A DNA stretch of 64,000 nucleotides from CAZWLD01 sp964634685 (GCA_964634685.1 CAZWLD010000007.1:1-64000); one strand, 5' to 3'; counted from the stretch's first letter, positions 25,433-34,663 are shown. Translations and numbers: made by a program. Notes: generated by a model from the sequence alone, not told the origin.

Positions 25433-26458
25433 TTGAAGCAGAAATATATTAATAATTGCTTACTGATTTTAATTTCAATTTTAAGTATATACTTTTTTTT
25501 AGGAATAATTGATCCTTTGTCGACCTTTTTATCAAGAATTTATTATTTATTATTGCCCTTTATTGTTGGAATCATTCTCGCTTATTTGATTAATCCTTAT
25601 GTATTAAAATTGCGAAAAAGAGGGGTTCCTAAAACTATAAGCATCGGGATTTGCTTGTTGGTCATTTTCTATTTGGCTGTTTTTTTGGTTATTAATTTGA
25701 TTCCTATCATCGTCATTCAAATCGAGGAATTAAATCAAAATATCCCAATCTATCTAAATAAAATTCAAGAATTTATCAAGCAAATAAAGGAGAATGCTAG
25801 CTTTATTGATATTGATGAAAGCAAATTAAAGCTTGAGGGCTTGAAGCTTTTCTCGAATATTGGCAAATATATAAATGTGTTTTTTCTATCGCCAATAATT
25901 ACGCTATATATTTTAAGCGAGTATGATAATATCATAAACTTTATCCGAAAAAAAACGATGAGGCATCCCTATTTACAAGGTTATCTTAATGAATTAAATC
26001 ATCATTTTCTCTTATATTTTGAATCGGTTATCCTTGTGATGGGATTATTATCCTTAACAAGTGCTTTTCTATTTGCATTGATCGGTCTTGATTATTCGTT
26101 GATTTTAGGATTTATTGTTGGAATAACGAATATTATTCCTTTTATTGGACCCTATATTGGCTGTTTGATTGTTGTGGTATATGCCTTGACGATTAGCCCG
26201 ATCAAGGCTTTATATGCGTTTATAATTGTGTGGATTCTTCAAACAATTGAATCGAATTTTTTTACACCCTATCTTCAAGGAAAAAGATCATCTCAGCCTC
26301 CTTTATTGATCTTATTGTCATTTAGCTTGTTTGGGTCGATATTAGGAATAATTGGAATGATATTAGCGGTTCCTATATTATCGATTATTTCTTTAGGAAT
26401 AAAGTATTATCTTGAATATAGAAAAAATAGAAATGCAGAAAAAACTACGAGTGATTGA
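25433..26458 (+). CDS. AI-2E/PerM family transporter (YtvI-like)
   Basis: A 341-residue membrane protein with about eight hydrophobic segments, a soluble insertion near residues 90-140, and the family signatures LYYLLLPFIVGIILAYLINP near the start and GITNIIPFIGPYIG near residue 240. This family (PerM, TqsA, YtvI, YrrI) includes proposed autoinducer and Na+/H+ transporters; the substrate here is unknown. In Bacillus a member (yrrI) sits just before alaS, matching this location. TTG 25433 is the preferred start because GGTGG lies at 25423-25427; ATG 25421 overlaps that site. Confidence 0.88.
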   Translation: MKQKYINNCLLILISILSIYFFLGIIDPLSTFLSRIYYLLLPFIVGIILAYLINPYVLKLRKRGVPKTISIGICLLVIFYLAVFLVINLIPIIVIQIEELNQNIPIYLNKIQEFIKQIKENASFIDIDESKLKLEGLKLFSNIGKYINVFFLSPIITLYILSEYDNIINFIRKKTMRHPYLQGYLNELNHHFLLYFESVILVMGLLSLTSAFLFALIGLDYSLILGFIVGITNIIPFIGPYIGCLIVVVYALTISPIKALYAFIIVWILQTIESNFFTPYLQGKRSSQPPLLILLSFSLFGSILGIIGMILAVPILSIISLGIKYYLEYRKNRNAEKTTSD

Positions 26459-26478
26459 GAAAAAATCTCATTTGATGA

Positions 26479-26507
26479 TTGATTTTTTGTTATTGTTCGC
26501 ATATAAT
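26479..26507 (+). promoter_or_regulatory. Promoter of AAA ATPase/RloB pair
   Basis: -35 TTGATT (26479-26484), 17-base spacer, -10 TATAAT (26502-26507), about 25 bases before the start codon. The two-gene unit therefore has its own promoter. Confidence 0.7.
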
Positions 26508-26532
26508 ATATTTGAAAGGTTTGGTGATGTAT

Positions 26533-27783
26533 ATGCTATTACAGTTTAATTTTAAAAACTATAAGTCTTTTAGAGATGATACAACTTTAGATTTGACAGC
26601 TACTAAAATTAGCGAATATGAAAAACATATTGTAAAGGTTGGTGGAGAACAGGTGTTACCTATTGCCGCAATTTTTGGGGCTAATGCTTCTGGCAAATCG
26701 AATGTTATTGAAGCCTTTAGATATATGTATGAATATGTGCTTTTCTCTTTTAATTATGGCGGCGATGGAAAAGGAGGATTTGTAAAGCCTACCCCTTTCA
26801 TCTTTGATACAAATTCCAAGGATGCAGAATCGCAATTCGAGGTATATTTTATCGATGATAAGGATCCAAGACAAAGAACGTATAATTATGGTTTTACGAT
26901 TGATTCAATTGGTGTACTAGAAGAATGGCTTAATATCAAATCCAAAACCGCGAAGGATTCAACAAAGATTTTTTATCGAAATCGAAATAATAATGAATTA
27001 GATTTATCTGGATTTTCGAATAAAATAAAAGAAAATATCTTGATATCCTTAGAAAAGGAAACTTTATTAGTTTCACTCGGATCAAAATTAAAAATTGAAA
27101 AATTGAAATTAATTAGGGATTGGTTTAAAAATAATGCCTTTGCTGATTTTGGAAGGCCAGGAGAAAATTTCTTCTTATCTAGCGTTGTTCCTAAAAATTT
27201 GGGAACAGATGAAAATGTTAGAAGAAATGTCTTAAAGTATCTTCAAGTATTTGATAGCTCCATTGTTGACTTAAATGTAGAAGTCACACTAGATGATGAT
27301 GTTGAAAAAGTTAAAATTGATGCCATTCATAAAATGGCAGATGGAAAAGGTTATGCTTCAATTCCTTTTCAAAATGAATCTGCGGGTACACTTAAGATGT
27401 TTGCCTTATATCCATGGCTAAATGATATTTTGCAATCTGGTGGAGTGTTATTTATTGATGAACTAAATTCGAAGCTTCATCCATTATTAGTTAGGGTGTT
27501 TATTCAAACTTTTTTAAATCAAGATTTAAACCCGAATAATGCACAATTAATACTAACAACTCATGATTCATGGTTGCTAAATGCAAATATATTTAGAAGA
27601 GATGAAATCTGGCTTACTGAAAAACAAGATAACGGGGTTTCTCAATTGTATTCATTAGCGGATTTTATCGATGAGGATGGAGATAAGATTAGGAAAGATG
27701 AAAATTATGAAAAGAATTATTTATTAGGAAAGTATGGAGCAATTCCTAGCTTAAAGTGCATTGATTTCTTTGAGGAGGAGTAA
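26533..27783 (+). CDS. AAA ATPase of an AbiL/RloA-like defence pair
   Basis: A 416-residue ABC/SMC-like ATPase of the AAA_15/AAA_21 group. It has LQFNFKNYKSFRD at the N-terminus, Walker A GANASGKSN (from residue 49), the signature region FQNESAGTLKMF, Walker B VLFIDELNSKLHP and the His-loop LILTTHDSWLL. Such ATPases pair with nuclease or TOPRIM-type effectors in phage-defence modules (AbiL, PARIS, OLD-type). The next gene, two bases away, is an RloB-family protein, the AbiL arrangement. ATG 26533 or 26527 could be the start. It lies between conserved housekeeping genes, consistent with an acquired cassette. Confidence 0.88.
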   Translation: MLLQFNFKNYKSFRDDTTLDLTATKISEYEKHIVKVGGEQVLPIAAIFGANASGKSNVIEAFRYMYEYVLFSFNYGGDGKGGFVKPTPFIFDTNSKDAESQFEVYFIDDKDPRQRTYNYGFTIDSIGVLEEWLNIKSKTAKDSTKIFYRNRNNNELDLSGFSNKIKENILISLEKETLLVSLGSKLKIEKLKLIRDWFKNNAFADFGRPGENFFLSSVVPKNLGTDENVRRNVLKYLQVFDSSIVDLNVEVTLDDDVEKVKIDAIHKMADGKGYASIPFQNESAGTLKMFALYPWLNDILQSGGVLFIDELNSKLHPLLVRVFIQTFLNQDLNPNNAQLILTTHDSWLLNANIFRRDEIWLTEKQDNGVSQLYSLADFIDEDGDKIRKDENYEKNYLLGKYGAIPSLKCIDFFEEE

Positions 27784-27785
27784 TA

Positions 27786-28427
27786 TTGAGCTTATGTAGA
27801 AATGGAAAAAGGAAAACTAGAAAGGAAATCACTAATAGAAGAAGGCCTGAATTAGGATATTATCTTATTGTGACAGATACTGAAGGAACAGAAAGACTAT
27901 ATTTTAATGGTATTAGAGATTCAATTAGGGATAAAGTTGGAGAAAAATTAATAATTAAAGTTGTTGAAACAAAAAATAGAAATATGATAAGTGAAGCTCG
28001 TGATTTCTTATCGGAATTGCCCCAATATGCTGAACCATGGATTGTATTTGATCGAGATAAAAATCAAAATTTCGATAAAATAATAAGTAATGCTCAAGAT
28101 TCATCAATCAATGTAGCTTGGTCAAATCCTTGCATAGAAATATGGTTTAATGCTTATTTTGGGAAGATTCCTAATTATCAAGACTCAGTATCTTGTTGTA
28201 AAAATTTTGCTCGTGAATTTAATAAAATAGTTGGGCAAGAATACCATAAATCAGATGATAGGCTCTATGCAAAGCTATTTGAAAATGGGGATGAGAAAAA
28301 AGCTATAGAACTAGCTCATCGAAAAATTAATGATCATCTTAGAAATGGGAGAAGCATACCCTCTGATATGGTTCCAGGGACAACAGTTCATTTATTGGTG
28401 GAAGAGATAAAATCAAAAAGTGAATAA
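27786..28427 (+). CDS. RloB-family protein (AbiLii-like effector)
   Basis: A 213-residue RloB-type protein with a TOPRIM-like arrangement: acidic TDTEGTERLYF (residues 30-40), WIVFDRDKN (Asp89 and Asp91) and SNPCIEIWFNAYF (113-125). The basic N-terminus and the last motif are family hallmarks. It begins with TTG behind a strong GAGGAGGAG site that overlaps the end of the ATPase gene, so the two are translationally coupled. By analogy with AbiLii, it may be the nuclease or toxic effector controlled by the ATPase; activity is inferred. Confidence 0.85.
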   Translation: MSLCRNGKRKTRKEITNRRRPELGYYLIVTDTEGTERLYFNGIRDSIRDKVGEKLIIKVVETKNRNMISEARDFLSELPQYAEPWIVFDRDKNQNFDKIISNAQDSSINVAWSNPCIEIWFNAYFGKIPNYQDSVSCCKNFAREFNKIVGQEYHKSDDRLYAKLFENGDEKKAIELAHRKINDHLRNGRSIPSDMVPGTTVHLLVEEIKSKSE

Positions 28428-28529
28428 ATACGATTTCATCTTGGTCATTCGATAAGTTTTGAGCATCTATAGAAATACTATTTTGTATATAAAACACTAT
28501 AAAAATGGTTACCAAATAATTTTTCCTTA

Positions 28530-28557
28530 TTGTATTTTTATATATATATGGTAAAAT
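28530..28557 (+). promoter_or_regulatory. Probable promoter of alaS leader
   Basis: -35-like TTGTAT (28530-28535), 16-base spacer, -10 TAAAAT (28552-28557), directly before the T-box leader. Confidence 0.5.
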
Positions 28558-28561
28558 AATA

Positions 28562-28768
28562 GAGAAATCGAAGAAAAAGATAAGTAAATTATTACCCCTA
28601 TTTAGAGAGTCTATGGTTGGTGAAAATAGATTATGAGTAATGATTGAAGCTACTTTGGAGTGATACTAATCATATCCGTTGCTCGCGTTAAGAGTATGAG
28701 TGCCTAGAATTATCTAGGAATTAAGGTGGTACCACGCCAATAGCGTCCTTATTTGAGGTCGCTTTTTT
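28562..28768 (+). promoter_or_regulatory. T-box riboswitch (alanine) controlling alaS
   Basis: The leader holds the T-box sequence AAGGTGGTACCACG (28723-28736), whose bulge pairs with the uncharged tRNA acceptor end. A terminator (AGCG-T-CCT with AGG-T-CGCT, then six T at 28763-28768) follows. Stem I elements are seen at AGAGAGTCTATGGTTGGTG (about 28604-28622), and GAAGCTACTTTGGAGTG near 28646-28662 closes stem I with GCT at 28649-28651 as specifier codon. GCT codes for alanine, matching alaS downstream. Uncharged tRNA-Ala should favour the antiterminator. The rest of 28428-28529 shows no gene. Confidence 0.93.
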
Positions 28769-28800
28769 ATTTTCTTAGAAATATTAAGGAGTGAAAAATT

Positions 28801-31413
28801 ATGAAACATTTATCAGGTAATGAAATCCGCCAAATGTGGCTTGATTTCTTTAAAGAAAAGGGACATAGTGTTGAGCCAAGTGCCCCGCTTGTTCCGATTA
28901 ATGACCCAACATTATTATGGATTAATGCTGGAGTTGCGCCATTAAAAAAATATTTTGATGGAACCGAGAAGCCAAGAAATCCTCGTATAACTAATGCTCA
29001 AAAATGTATTCGAACTAACGATATCGAAAATGTTGGTAAAACGGCGCGTCATCATACATTTTTTGAAATGCTTGGAAATTTTTCCATTGGTGATTATTTT
29101 AAGGAAACGGCAATTGAATATGGCTTTGAATTGCTTACAAGCCCTAAATGGTTTGCGTTTGAGCTAGATAAGCTATACATTACTGTATATACAGACGATA
29201 CCGTTGCTTATAATAAGTGGGTTAGCCTTGGTGTTGATCCAACTCATTTAATTAAGCTTGAGGATAATTTCTGGTGTATCGGTGAAGGTCCATCTGGTCC
29301 AGATACGGAAATTTTCTATGACCGCGGGGAAAAATATGATAAGCGTGGCAAGGAATTAATTGAACAGGATATTGAAAATGACCGCTTTATTGAGATTTGG
29401 AATATTGTTTTCTCTCAATACAATGCTAAGGCTGACTTGCCAAGAAGTGAATATCCAGAGCTTCCAAGCAAGAACATTGATACCGGAAGTGGACTTGAGC
29501 GTGTAGCTTGTGTTATGCAAGAGGTTCCAACCAATTACGATACCGATTTATTCATGCCGATAATTAAAGAAATTGAAAGAATTAGTGGCGTTAAATACGA
29601 AGGTCAAATGGCTTTTAAGGTTATTGCTGATCATATTCGTACCGTAACCTTTGCGATTAGCGATGGTGCCGTTTTATCAAACGAGGGCCGTGGCTATGTT
29701 CTTCGTCGTGTTTTGCGTCGAGCTACGAAATATGGTAAAAAGCTAGGTATTGATAAACCATTTATGTACAACCTAGTTGATGTGGTTATTGAAATAATGG
29801 ATGGCTTCTATCCTTATCTTCATGAAAAGAAGGACATTGTGAAAAAAATTGTTTTCCAAGAGGAACAAAAATTCTTAGAAACCTTATCCCAAGGTGAAAA
29901 GAAGCTTGATGAAATTATCAAGGAATCGAATGGAATTATTGGTGGTGATGCTTGCTTCATGCTTTATGATACCTTTGGCTTCCCAATTGAATTGACGGAG
30001 GAAATTGCGGATGAAGCTGGCTATAGTGTTGATTTAGAAGGCTTCAAGGCATGCATGCAGGAACAAAAGAATCGTGCTCGTAATGCTCGCTCTAATCAAG
30101 AAAGTATGAATATTCAAAATGAAGAATATTTGAATTTCAAGGAAAAATCAACCTTTGTTGGATATGACCAACTTTCAGTTGAAAGCAAAGTAATTGGTGT
30201 TTTTGCCGAAGGAATTGTTCTTGAGGAAACGCCTTTCTATGCGACATCAGGAGGTCAGGTTGCGGACACGGGAACCATTAATGGTAAAGAGGTTTTAGAT
30301 GTTAAGAAAATGCCTAATGGTCAATTCCTTCATGTTTTAGAAAATAATTCCTTCTCATTAAATGACAAGGTTTTGGCCATCGTTGATGCCAAGGAAAGAC
30401 AAAAAACGACATGTAATCACTCATCTGCTCACCTTTTACATAAGTCATTAAAGCTTGTTTTAGGTAATCATGTTCATCAACAGGGATCATTAGTTTGTCC
30501 TTCCTATATGCGTTTTGATTTTAATAATTACAATAGCTTAACAGACGAAGAAATTTTGCGTGTTGAAGCTTTAGTTAACGAAAATATTGTGAATAATCAT
30601 CCGGTCATTACCAAAGAAATGCCAATTGAGGAAGCTAAGAAAACAGGAGCTGAGGCCTTATTTGGTGAAAAATATGGTGATGTTGTTCGAGTTGTAAATA
30701 TGGAGTATAGCGTTGAGTTCTGTGGTGGTACCCATGTCAAGAATACTAGTGAAATCAACCATTTGGCGATCGCAAGTGTTGAATCAATTGGTTCTGGTGT
30801 CTTTAGATGCTTAGCATATACTGGTGATGAAATCGAAAAGCATTTAGTTGAATTTATGCATAATACAAATAATGAAATTAATCAAATTATGGAAAAAGGT
30901 AATCGTTTAGCAAATGAGGCCTTCCAAAATGGTATTGATATTAAATTTAATTTAGAATTAAAGAATTCTAAGCCAGATAGTTATCAATATGTTTTAGATT
31001 GTAAAGAAAACTTGGTAAATGCGAAGGAAGCCTTAAAGAATTTAGAAAAGGAAATCAAACGTTTAACAGCTAAGAATGCTCTTTCTAATCTTGATTATTA
31101 TGATCAGTATCTTGATCAAAATAAATTGATTTGTTGTGTTAGTGATATTGAGGTTGATGTTTTAAAGCAATTAGTCGATGCTTTATTAAATAAATTAGGT
31201 AAAGGTTTAGTCTTTATGGCATCAATCATTGGTGAAAAGGTTATTTTTGTCGCAAAGAATAATATTGGTCTTCATTGCGGAAATTTAGTTAAGGAAGCAG
31301 CCTTAATCACTAAGGGTAATGGTGGTGGAAAGCCTGATATGGCGCAAGCAGGCGGAAAAGACATCACGAAGGTTAGTGAAGCCCTAAATCATATTAGAGA
31401 TTTGGTTAAATGA
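28801..31413 (+). CDS. alaS: Alanyl-tRNA synthetase
   Basis: An 870-residue class II synthetase. It begins with GNEIRQMWLDFFKEKGH, motif 1-2 region LLWINAGVAPLKKYFDG and ARHHTFFEMLGNFSIGDYFK, and DTGSGLERV as motif 3. The editing domain has HSSAHLLHKSL and FCGGTHVKNT, and the C-Ala domain ends in GKGLVFMAS and GNGGGKPDMAQAGG. Length is normal. The ATG at 28801 has AAGGAGTG upstream. It is controlled by the T-box in front of it and overlaps ruvX by four bases. Confidence 0.98.
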   Translation: MKHLSGNEIRQMWLDFFKEKGHSVEPSAPLVPINDPTLLWINAGVAPLKKYFDGTEKPRNPRITNAQKCIRTNDIENVGKTARHHTFFEMLGNFSIGDYFKETAIEYGFELLTSPKWFAFELDKLYITVYTDDTVAYNKWVSLGVDPTHLIKLEDNFWCIGEGPSGPDTEIFYDRGEKYDKRGKELIEQDIENDRFIEIWNIVFSQYNAKADLPRSEYPELPSKNIDTGSGLERVACVMQEVPTNYDTDLFMPIIKEIERISGVKYEGQMAFKVIADHIRTVTFAISDGAVLSNEGRGYVLRRVLRRATKYGKKLGIDKPFMYNLVDVVIEIMDGFYPYLHEKKDIVKKIVFQEEQKFLETLSQGEKKLDEIIKESNGIIGGDACFMLYDTFGFPIELTEEIADEAGYSVDLEGFKACMQEQKNRARNARSNQESMNIQNEEYLNFKEKSTFVGYDQLSVESKVIGVFAEGIVLEETPFYATSGGQVADTGTINGKEVLDVKKMPNGQFLHVLENNSFSLNDKVLAIVDAKERQKTTCNHSSAHLLHKSLKLVLGNHVHQQGSLVCPSYMRFDFNNYNSLTDEEILRVEALVNENIVNNHPVITKEMPIEEAKKTGAEALFGEKYGDVVRVVNMEYSVEFCGGTHVKNTSEINHLAIASVESIGSGVFRCLAYTGDEIEKHLVEFMHNTNNEINQIMEKGNRLANEAFQNGIDIKFNLELKNSKPDSYQYVLDCKENLVNAKEALKNLEKEIKRLTAKNALSNLDYYDQYLDQNKLICCVSDIEVDVLKQLVDALLNKLGKGLVFMASIIGEKVIFVAKNNIGLHCGNLVKEAALITKGNGGGKPDMAQAGGKDITKVSEALNHIRDLVK

Positions 31414-31823
31414 AATATTTAGGCTTAGATTTAGGAAGTAAAACCTTAGGAGTCGCGATAAGCGATTCCTTAGGAATGATTGCGCGTGTTTATGATACCT
31501 TTCGTTTTCCTGATGATTGTTACCTTGAGGCCTGCGATTATACAATTTCGGTTATCAAGAAAGAAAAAATTGATGCGGTTGTTCTAGGCTATCCTAAGCA
31601 TATGAATGGCGATATTGGAATTCGGGGAAAAATTAGCGAGGATTTCAAGGCAATGCTGGAAGAAAAAACGGATGTTCCCATTATTTTATTAGACGAAAGA
31701 TTATCAACCGTTGTGGCTAATAATGCGATGCTAATGGGCGATGTTTCTCGGAAAAAGCGAAAAGAAAAAAAGGATGAATTAGCGGCGGTTGTTATTTTAC
31801 AAAATTATTTAGATAGGAGGTAA
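31410..31823 (+). CDS. ruvX: Holliday junction resolvase / pre-16S rRNA nuclease YqgF
   Basis: A 137-residue RNase H-fold nuclease of the YqgF/RuvX family, implicated in 16S rRNA 5'-end maturation. It starts with LGLDLGSKTLGVAISD (catalytic Asp), continues with VVLGYPKHMNG and ends with LLDERLSTVVAN and KDELAAVVILQNYLD. It overlaps alaS by four bases. The alaS-yqgF-DUF1292 order is the classic Bacilli order; a yrzL (IreB) gene normally found between alaS and yqgF is absent. Confidence 0.96.
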   Translation: MKYLGLDLGSKTLGVAISDSLGMIARVYDTFRFPDDCYLEACDYTISVIKKEKIDAVVLGYPKHMNGDIGIRGKISEDFKAMLEEKTDVPIILLDERLSTVVANNAMLMGDVSRKKRKEKKDELAAVVILQNYLDRR

Positions 31824-31828
31824 AAGAA

Positions 31829-32101
31829 ATGGAAGATAATCAAATAATGATTACCCTTGAGGATGGTAGTGAATTATTATGTGAGGTTATTTTAACCTAT
31901 CACAGTGATGAAACTGGCTATGATTATGTGGTTTTTGAAATGCCTGATGGTAATGTTTCAGCGGCTCGTTATGATGAAGGTGATACCGAGGGCGGTGCTC
32001 TAAGTGATATTGAAACCGACGAGGAATGGGATATTATCAATGAAGTTTTAGAGGATTACTATGACTCTTTAGACGAAGAGGACGACTTTGATGGAGAGTA
32101 A
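31829..32101 (+). CDS. DUF1292 family protein (YrzB-like)
   Basis: A 90-residue, very acidic protein. ITLEDGSELLCEVILTYHSDETGYDYVVF and the acidic C-terminus (DEEWDIINEVLEDYYDSL) match DUF1292, a small family of unknown function always found in this operon in Bacilli. AGGAGG at 31816-31821 is the ribosome binding site. Its 3' end overlaps the trmR start by 11 bases. Confidence 0.92.
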   Translation: MEDNQIMITLEDGSELLCEVILTYHSDETGYDYVVFEMPDGNVSAARYDEGDTEGGALSDIETDEEWDIINEVLEDYYDSLDEEDDFDGE

Positions 32102-32705
32102 GGAATATTTAGATAGCATTAATAAATTATCCTATACGGAGGATGAATTGTATCTCCATGAATATGCTAAAGCTAATGATGTGCCGATTATTCAGGATGA
32201 AGGAGTGGCGTTATTGCGCCAATTAGTGCAAATTAAAAATCCAATCCGGATTTTAGAAATTGGGACAGCAATCGGCTATTCAGCTTTAAATATGGCTCGT
32301 TTTTCGAATGCTATCATCGATACAATTGAGATTAATCCTGAAAGCTATCAATTTGCTTCGGAGTTTATATCTAAAACTATTTACAAGGATCGAATTAATC
32401 TCATTTTAGGTGATGCTTTAGACGTTGATTTAGATAATCAATATGACTTTATTTTTATTGATGCGGCTAAGGCTCAATACATTAAATTCTTTGAAAAATT
32501 TAAAAGAAATTTAAATCAATCGGGAATTATCTTTACCGATAATTTGATTTTTCATGGCCTTGTGACCGAGGAAATCCATTCCCGTAATTTACGTCAATTA
32601 GTTACGAAAATTAAAAAATACAATGAATGGGTTGTAGAACAAGAGGACTTTGATACATACATTTATAATATTGGTGATGGAATTGCCATTAGCATTAAGA
32701 AATAG
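32091..32705 (+). CDS. trmR: tRNA 5-hydroxyuridine methyltransferase TrmR
   Basis: A 204-residue O-methyltransferase of the YrrM/COMT-like family. ILEIGTAIGYSALNMA is the SAM-binding loop, followed by IDTIEINPE, FIFIDAAKAQYIKFFE and TDNLIFHGLV, which include the metal-binding Asp and Asn. In Bacillus this protein methylates 5-hydroxyuridine 34 to 5-methoxyuridine in tRNA. The two U32 genes downstream make the hydroxyuridine, so the whole pathway lies here. ATG 32091 is preferred over TTG 32088 and overlaps the DUF1292 gene. Confidence 0.88.
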   Translation: MESKEYLDSINKLSYTEDELYLHEYAKANDVPIIQDEGVALLRQLVQIKNPIRILEIGTAIGYSALNMARFSNAIIDTIEINPESYQFASEFISKTIYKDRINLILGDALDVDLDNQYDFIFIDAAKAQYIKFFEKFKRNLNQSGIIFTDNLIFHGLVTEEIHSRNLRQLVTKIKKYNEWVVEQEDFDTYIYNIGDGIAISIKK

Positions 32706-32724
32706 TCATTAGGCTATTTCTTTT
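32700..32724 (+). terminator. Weak terminator-like hairpin after trmR
   Basis: AAATAG (32700-32705, including the stop) pairs with CTATTT (32714-32719), followed by CTTTT. It may only attenuate, because the next genes are the functional partners of trmR. Confidence 0.5.
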
Positions 32725-32750
32725 GCGCTAAAATAGGAGGTAATTTTTCT

Positions 32751-33473
32751 GTGAAAATAATTAAGAATTGTGGTCTTTTCGGTGATTATATTGCTTATTA
32801 TCCTAAAGATTTATCCATTAATATCAAATTCGATGAGATTATATATGATGATAAAGCAATCATTGTTTTGAATCGCGTTTATCATGATAGTGATTTAACT
32901 AATTTGGATGCATTTTTGGAATCATTAAAGGATAAAGAATTCTTTGGTATCATTTTTAGTGATTTGGCGGTTTATGAGCTTTCTTTAAAATATAATCTTA
33001 CGAATAAACTAATTTATGATCCTAACACTTTAATAACAAATTATGAGGATTTTAATTTTTGGAGTGAATTTAATATTTTAGGGGTCTTTGTGTCTCCCTT
33101 TGTGTTAAAGGATGACTTGATAAGGATTGGAAAAGAAAAAAAACTAAAGCTCTTTTTTCAAGGCTACGGGCATTTAAATATGTTTTATTCAAGAAGACCT
33201 TTAATTACGAACTTTATGAAATTTAATCAAATTGATCAAAAAAAGTACTTAAATCGTGTATTATATTTAGAGGAAGAAACAAGAAATGAGCGCTACCCGA
33301 TTATGGAGATTAATGGGGAGACCCTAATTTATTCTCCTTATATCTTTTCTTGTCTTGATGAATTAGAGGAGCTTAAGGATTATATTGATTATTTGTATAT
33401 TGATAATTCCTTGGATGATTTAAGTCCCATCACTGATGGATTTTTCTGTAAAAAAACCGTTTATAGGAGGTAG
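32751..33473 (+). CDS. trhP1: U32 peptidase-like tRNA hydroxylation protein, short form
   Basis: A 240-residue protein in the position and size range of Bacillus YrrN (TrhP1), the smaller U32-family member. It lacks the Cys-rich signature of the longer partner and is quite diverged; recognisable points are FFGIIFSDLAVYELSLKY, LGVFVSPFVLKDDL and LKLFFQGYGHLNMFYSRRPLI, the last of which is a good family match. It starts with GTG behind AGGAGG (32735-32740) and is two bases from the next U32 gene. Assignment rests on synteny plus weak sequence resemblance. Role in tRNA ho5U34 synthesis is inferred. Confidence 0.72.
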   Translation: MKIIKNCGLFGDYIAYYPKDLSINIKFDEIIYDDKAIIVLNRVYHDSDLTNLDAFLESLKDKEFFGIIFSDLAVYELSLKYNLTNKLIYDPNTLITNYEDFNFWSEFNILGVFVSPFVLKDDLIRIGKEKKLKLFFQGYGHLNMFYSRRPLITNFMKFNQIDQKKYLNRVLYLEEETRNERYPIMEINGETLIYSPYIFSCLDELEELKDYIDYLYIDNSLDDLSPITDGFFCKKTVYRR

Positions 33474-33475
33474 CT

Positions 33476-34663
33476 ATGAAAAGAGTCGAATTATTAGCTC
33501 CAGCTGGAGATTTAGAAAAATTAAAGATTGCGATTTTATATGGCGCTGATGCGGTTTTTTTAGGAGGAGAAGAATTTTCCTTGCGAGCTCGGGCTTCAAA
33601 TTTTACCATCGAGGATATCAAGGAAGCTTGTTCATTTGCACATAAGCATAAGGCTCGAGTCCATGTCACGACTAATATTTTGCCGCACAATGAAAATCTT
33701 CCACATTTAATCGAATATTTAAAGCAATTAGAGGAATGTGGAGTTGATTGTATTATCGCTGCCTCTCCTTATATTATTAAGACAGCTTTAGAAAACACCA
33801 AGCTTGAGGTTCATGTTTCCACTCAACAGTCGATTACCAATTATGAGGCGGTAAAATTTTATGAAAAATTAGGCTGTAAAAGAGTAGTACTTGCTAGAGA
33901 GGCCACTATTGAAGAGATTAAAGAAATCAAAGCTCATTCAAATGTCGAAATTGAGGCCTTTATTCATGGTGGTATGTGTGCATCGATAAGTGGAAGATGT
34001 ATGTTATCAAATGTCATGACTGATCGCGATGCGAATCGAGGAGGCTGCGCGCATAGCTGTCGTTGGAATTATGACCTTTATGATGGTGAGACTAAAGTCA
34101 ATGAAAATGGGTATTTTCAAATGAGCTCGAAGGATTTAGCTTCGATTAGAGAAATTCCTCGTTTGATTGATGCGAATGTTGATTCATTTAAAATTGAGGG
34201 ACGAATGAAATCAATTCATTATATTGCGACCGTTGTTTCTAATTATCGAAAAATAATCGATGATTATTTAACAACTGGTGTTGTCGATTTTGAATATTAT
34301 GAGCGGGAAATGAAAAAAGCCGCAAATAGGCTTACCTCAACTGGCTTTTTAGAGGGGATAGTTACACCTAATGAGCAGCTTTATAATCTTCGTAGCGAAG
34401 AGCCTACTAAGGAATTCATTGGAATTATTTTGGATTACGATGAGGAAACAAAGACGGCGATTGTCGAGCAAAGAAATTATTTTTTACCAAATGATACCAT
34501 TGAGGTTTTTGGACCTTCGATCAAGACAACAAAATTTGTTGTTGGTGAAATCAAGGATATCAATGGAATTTCTCTAGATGCGGCTCGCCATCCTCGTCAG
34601 CTTTTACAAATAACAATTCCTTTTAAAGTAAATAAAAATGATATGCTAAGACTCGTAAAATAG
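33476..34663 (+). CDS. trhP2: U32 peptidase-like tRNA hydroxylation protein
   Basis: A 395-residue U32-family protein (YrrO/TrhP2-like). It begins ELLAPAGDLEKLKIAILYGADAVFLGG, contains VHVSTQQSITN, EAFIHGGMCASISGRCMLS and the Cys cluster GGCAHSCRWNY that likely binds an iron-sulphur cluster, then SSKDLASI and SFKIEGRMKS. These proteins use prephenate in hydroxylating U34 of tRNA. AGGAGG lies seven bases before the ATG. Its last 18 bases overlap the 3' end of the superoxide dismutase gene on the other strand. Confidence 0.92.
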   Translation: MKRVELLAPAGDLEKLKIAILYGADAVFLGGEEFSLRARASNFTIEDIKEACSFAHKHKARVHVTTNILPHNENLPHLIEYLKQLEECGVDCIIAASPYIIKTALENTKLEVHVSTQQSITNYEAVKFYEKLGCKRVVLAREATIEEIKEIKAHSNVEIEAFIHGGMCASISGRCMLSNVMTDRDANRGGCAHSCRWNYDLYDGETKVNENGYFQMSSKDLASIREIPRLIDANVDSFKIEGRMKSIHYIATVVSNYRKIIDDYLTTGVVDFEYYEREMKKAANRLTSTGFLEGIVTPNEQLYNLRSEEPTKEFIGIILDYDEETKTAIVEQRNYFLPNDTIEVFGPSIKTTKFVVGEIKDINGISLDAARHPRQLLQITIPFKVNKNDMLRLVK

